From the NCBI GenBank assembly GCA_004376785.1, contig SOIY01000192.1, positions 1 through 15,834 of the forward strand: a DNA stretch of 15,834 bases, written 5' to 3'. Both the position numbers and the translations under genes were made by a program. The notes below the pieces were generated by a model. The model was not told where the DNA came from, made no database searches, and was given only the letters and a program-made list of their open reading frames with translations. This document shows positions 14,180 through 15,834 of this stretch, piece after piece. The number at the start of each line of letters is the position of its first letter. The first letter of the stretch is position 1. Source of the DNA: Candidatus Stahliibacteriota bacterium (GTDB lineage: Bacteria; Hydrothermota; Tepidihabitantia; SM23-42).

Positions 14180-15434
14180 AACAAAACAAAGAAACAGCAG
14201 AGAATTTTTTTCTATTCAAGGGAAGTCGAAGCTGGTGCCTCGGCTTATAAAAAGGTTCTGTATTATATTTACCAAGATCTAAATTCAAAAAGATATCCAC
14301 AATCCCGGGGTCAAACTGTGTTCCGGCAACTCTTTTCAATTCTTTTTTGACTTGCTCCTGGGCTAAACCCTTACGATATGGCCGGTCTTCGATCATTGCC
14401 GAATATGTGTCGCACACAGAAAGGATTCGTGATTGTATAGGGATTTCTTTTCCTTCCTTACCAAAAGGATAGCCTTCGCCGTCCCATCTTTCATGATGAT
14501 ACAGTATCCAATCCTGAATAGGTTTTAGATTGAAAACAGGTTCTATTATTTTGACACTATGACCTGGATGTTTTTTGATTACACTCCATTCTTCTGTGGT
14601 TAAATAACCCTTTTTCTGAAGAATCATTTCAGGAATTGCAATCTTACCAATGTCATGAAGCAATCCAGCAAATTCAATCAGGGTTAATTCTTTTTCTGTA
14701 AACCCCATTGCCCTGGCGAGTTTAACTGATAACTCCGCGACCTGTACTGAATGTCCTCTCGTATAAAGATCTCTAATTTCTATTGCCTCTACCAGAGCAC
14801 GCACAGATTCAAAATTCGATTCCTGAATTCGACTGAGAAGTTGTGTCCTGTCCAATGTTATTGCTATCTGGTCACTGACAGCATTGATAAATTCAATTTC
14901 CCTATTAGTAAATCGCCTTGGTTTTTTGGAATAAAATGTCAATACACCTATTGGTGTATTACCATTTATAGTAATTGGTGAAGCCATATAAGAAATGAAT
15001 CCTTCTTTCTTCAATGTCATTAAGAAATCCTCATCTTCATCAGCAGCAATTTTTGAAATAATAAGGGGTTTTCTGTTATCTATAACTGAAGTTATAAAAC
15101 CATTACTACTTGATTGAATATATTTTTGCAACTTTTTACTAATATTATAGGACACAATGGCATTAAGTTTATTCTTGTCCTTGGTAACAGTAAAAACTGC
15201 TGCTGCATCTGTATTGAGTGTTGTACTCAATTTATCAATAATGGCATTCAAAACGCCTTTATGACTCAGGCTTGAAAGCATAACACGATCAATATCGCGC
15301 AAGGATTTTAAATATGTAATGTGCTGGCTATAGTGCATATATATCTTATAAACGAAAAAGATACCACTAACAAGCACAATACTCCCTATAATCCAGGGTA
15401 CTAAGGATAATGGTATTATATTCATTTCATTCAT
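14142..15434 (-). CDS. Membrane-anchored GAF/HD-GYP protein, predicted c-di-GMP phosphodiesterase
   Basis: The product should hydrolyse the second messenger c-di-GMP. Numbering from the ATG at 15425 (427 aa): one TM helix (about 4-28), a GAF domain (about 55-190, ending in ASPI-x9-GVLTFYS and FTNREIEFINAVSDQIA), then HD-GYP with H225, H257-D258 in LLHDIGK, H286, H310-H311 in YHHERWDGEGYP with G318-Y319-P320, and D339. All usual metal residues are present. The open frame extends upstream to 15563, but those extra residues are encoded by the sigma54 promoter and a palindrome, so they are not protein. Transcription should start near 15437, leaving GTG 15437, ATG 15434 or ATG 15425 as starts; I list 15434. 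The tail after the domain (about 35 aa) is basic and not recognised. Confidence 0.85.
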   Translation of the reverse strand: MNEMNIIPLSLVPWIIGSIVLVSGIFFVYKIYMHYSQHITYLKSLRDIDRVMLSSLSHKGVLNAIIDKLSTTLNTDAAAVFTVTKDKNKLNAIVSYNISKKLQKYIQSSSNGFITSVIDNRKPLIISKIAADEDEDFLMTLKKEGFISYMASPITINGNTPIGVLTFYSKKPRRFTNREIEFINAVSDQIAITLDRTQLLSRIQESNFESVRALVEAIEIRDLYTRGHSVQVAELSVKLARAMGFTEKELTLIEFAGLLHDIGKIAIPEMILQKKGYLTTEEWSVIKKHPGHSVKIIEPVFNLKPIQDWILYHHERWDGEGYPFGKEGKEIPIQSRILSVCDTYSAMIEDRPYRKGLAQEQVKKELKRVAGTQFDPGIVDIFLNLDLGKYNTEPFYKPRHQLRLPLNRKKFSAVSLFCSNFNYDPLYNCS

Positions 15435-15447
15435 CACTTCATTTAAA

Positions 15448-15463
15448 AGCAAAATCTGTGCCA
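15448..15463 (-). promoter_or_regulatory. Perfect sigma54 (-24/-12) promoter
   Basis: On the minus strand, TGGCACAGATTTTGCT at 15463-15448 matches the sigma54 consensus TGGCAC-N5-TTGC(A/T) at every defined base. The GG (15462-15461) and GC (15450-15449) doublets have the required 10-nt spacing. The predicted start near 15437 lies 3-12 nt before the HD-GYP start codons. Transcription would need an NtrC-type activator; the end of such a gene lies immediately upstream. Confidence 0.85.
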
Positions 15464-15520
15464 GGTGTAATTGTCTTGAAATTTCGGGACTTTTAATGAA
15501 ATTTCTTTTAAAATCGACCC

Positions 15521-15549
15521 TAAAAGTGTGCCATTTTGGCACACTTTTA
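15521..15549. promoter_or_regulatory. Long palindrome, candidate upstream activator site (proximal)
   Basis: A 29-bp perfect palindrome: arms TAAAAGTGTGCCA and its complement TGGCACACTTTTA (13 bp each) around TTT. The centre is at 15535, about 98 bp upstream of the predicted sigma54 start, a normal distance for an enhancer bound by a Fis-type HTH activator dimer. As RNA it could also form a hairpin ending in TTTTA, so a terminator role for the upstream gene is not excluded. Confidence 0.7.
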
Positions 15550-15595
15550 TGTATAATTGGCAATCTATTGTGATTATTGCATTTGCCAGAGAGTT

Positions 15596-15616
15596 AGTGT
15601 GCCATTTTGGCACACT
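15596..15616. promoter_or_regulatory. Second copy of the palindrome, candidate upstream activator site (distal)
   Basis: Arms AGTGTGCCA and TGGCACACT (9 bp each) around the same TTT; the core and the following TTTA are identical to the proximal copy over 25 bp. The centre at 15606 is 71 bp from the other centre, close to seven helical turns, and about 170 bp upstream of the predicted start. There is no T tract on the minus strand, which favours protein binding over termination. Confidence 0.7.
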
Positions 15617-15658
15617 TTTAGTGTTTACGATTTTAAAAAATGAAAATTCTCAGTATTA

Positions 15659-15834
15659 TTATGGATTAATAGTAATTGTGCCGTTATTTACAATATTATA
15701 GTCCTTAATATATCTATGAAGACTTCTTCTCCCAATGCCAAGTAACTCAGCTGTCTTTTTTATATTCCAGTTAGCCACATTTAGCGCTTCAATAATTGCT
15801 TCTTTTTTAATCTCTTTTAATGGAATAATCTCTT
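15659..15834 (-). CDS. C-terminal end of a Fis-type HTH, NtrC-family sigma54 activator (partial)
   Basis: An open frame enters at the window edge and ends at TAA 15661-15659; the last 57 residues are visible. They read PLKEIKKEAIIEALNVA, NWNIKKTAELLGIGRRSLHR, then YIKDYNI and a short tail. This is the Fis-type helix-turn-helix found at the C-terminus of sigma54-dependent activators: the (L)xxxExxxIxxAL helix, then N-x3-(A)AxxLGI-xRxxLxRxIK. The AAA+ and receiver domains would lie outside the window, so the family is inferred from this end only. Its location 195 bp before a perfect sigma54 promoter, with two palindromes between, makes it the obvious activator of the HD-GYP gene and perhaps of itself. 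Confidence 0.85.
   Translation of the reverse strand, partial: EIIPLKEIKKEAIIEALNVANWNIKKTAELLGIGRRSLHRYIKDYNIVNNGTITINP

Noticed and set aside
15521..15616. The palindromes as tandem intrinsic terminators of the activator gene
   Set aside because: Only one copy is followed by TTTT on the minus strand, the loop is 3 nt, and the identical cores next to a sigma54 promoter fit enhancer sites better. The terminator reading is kept only as a side possibility.

Overview
The window is AT-rich and gene-dense. It looks like a chromosomal piece of an uncultivated, diderm, low-GC bacterium. A PorV/PorQ-type outer-membrane barrel protein and an RseC-family membrane protein argue for two membranes. The smc-ftsY pair is ordinary bacterial housekeeping. 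The mix would suit lineages such as WOR-3/Stahlbacteria, but that assignment is a guess from gene content. Several promoters are exact or near matches to the sigma70 consensus. At least two lie so close to the start codon that the mRNA should have little or no leader.

Left part (1-4115, + strand): one tightly overlapping operon, starting from an extended -10 promoter at 102-129. It encodes a glyoxalase-II-like metallo-beta-lactamase-fold hydrolase, a GNAT acetyltransferase, a second acyltransferase of the CelD/BioF2-like (FemAB-related) type, a GT4 glycosyltransferase with the MshA-type N-terminus, and a PIG-L (MshB/BshB-type) deacetylase. The last three suit making, deacetylating and acylating an amino-sugar glycoside, either a small thiol-type metabolite or a surface glycan. 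Directly behind lies a 5'-truncated remnant of purH. A DMT/EamA transporter with its own promoter follows (4230-5126).

Middle part (5182-12858, - strand): read 5' to 3', an RseC-like protein, a PorV-like barrel protein, a membrane sensor with only a coiled-coil output, a YhaM-type 3'-5' exoribonuclease, SMC and FtsY. A consensus promoter (12448-12421) precedes porV, and the short gaps downstream allow one long transcript.

Right part (13000-15834, - strand) is the most unusual. A perfect sigma70 promoter (14075-14047) drives a roughly 200-nt leader holding a 23-codon ORF and a long-range inverted repeat. Then come a 64-aa Hfq/Sm-like protein, a GC-rich run of hairpins, a 71-aa secreted proline-rich peptide, and a second, almost identical copy of the Sm-like protein. 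Upstream sits a GAF/HD-GYP c-di-GMP phosphodiesterase behind a perfect sigma54 (-24/-12) promoter. Two long palindromes precede that promoter, and upstream of them is the end of a Fis-type HTH, NtrC-family gene. Together these form a compact sigma54 control circuit.
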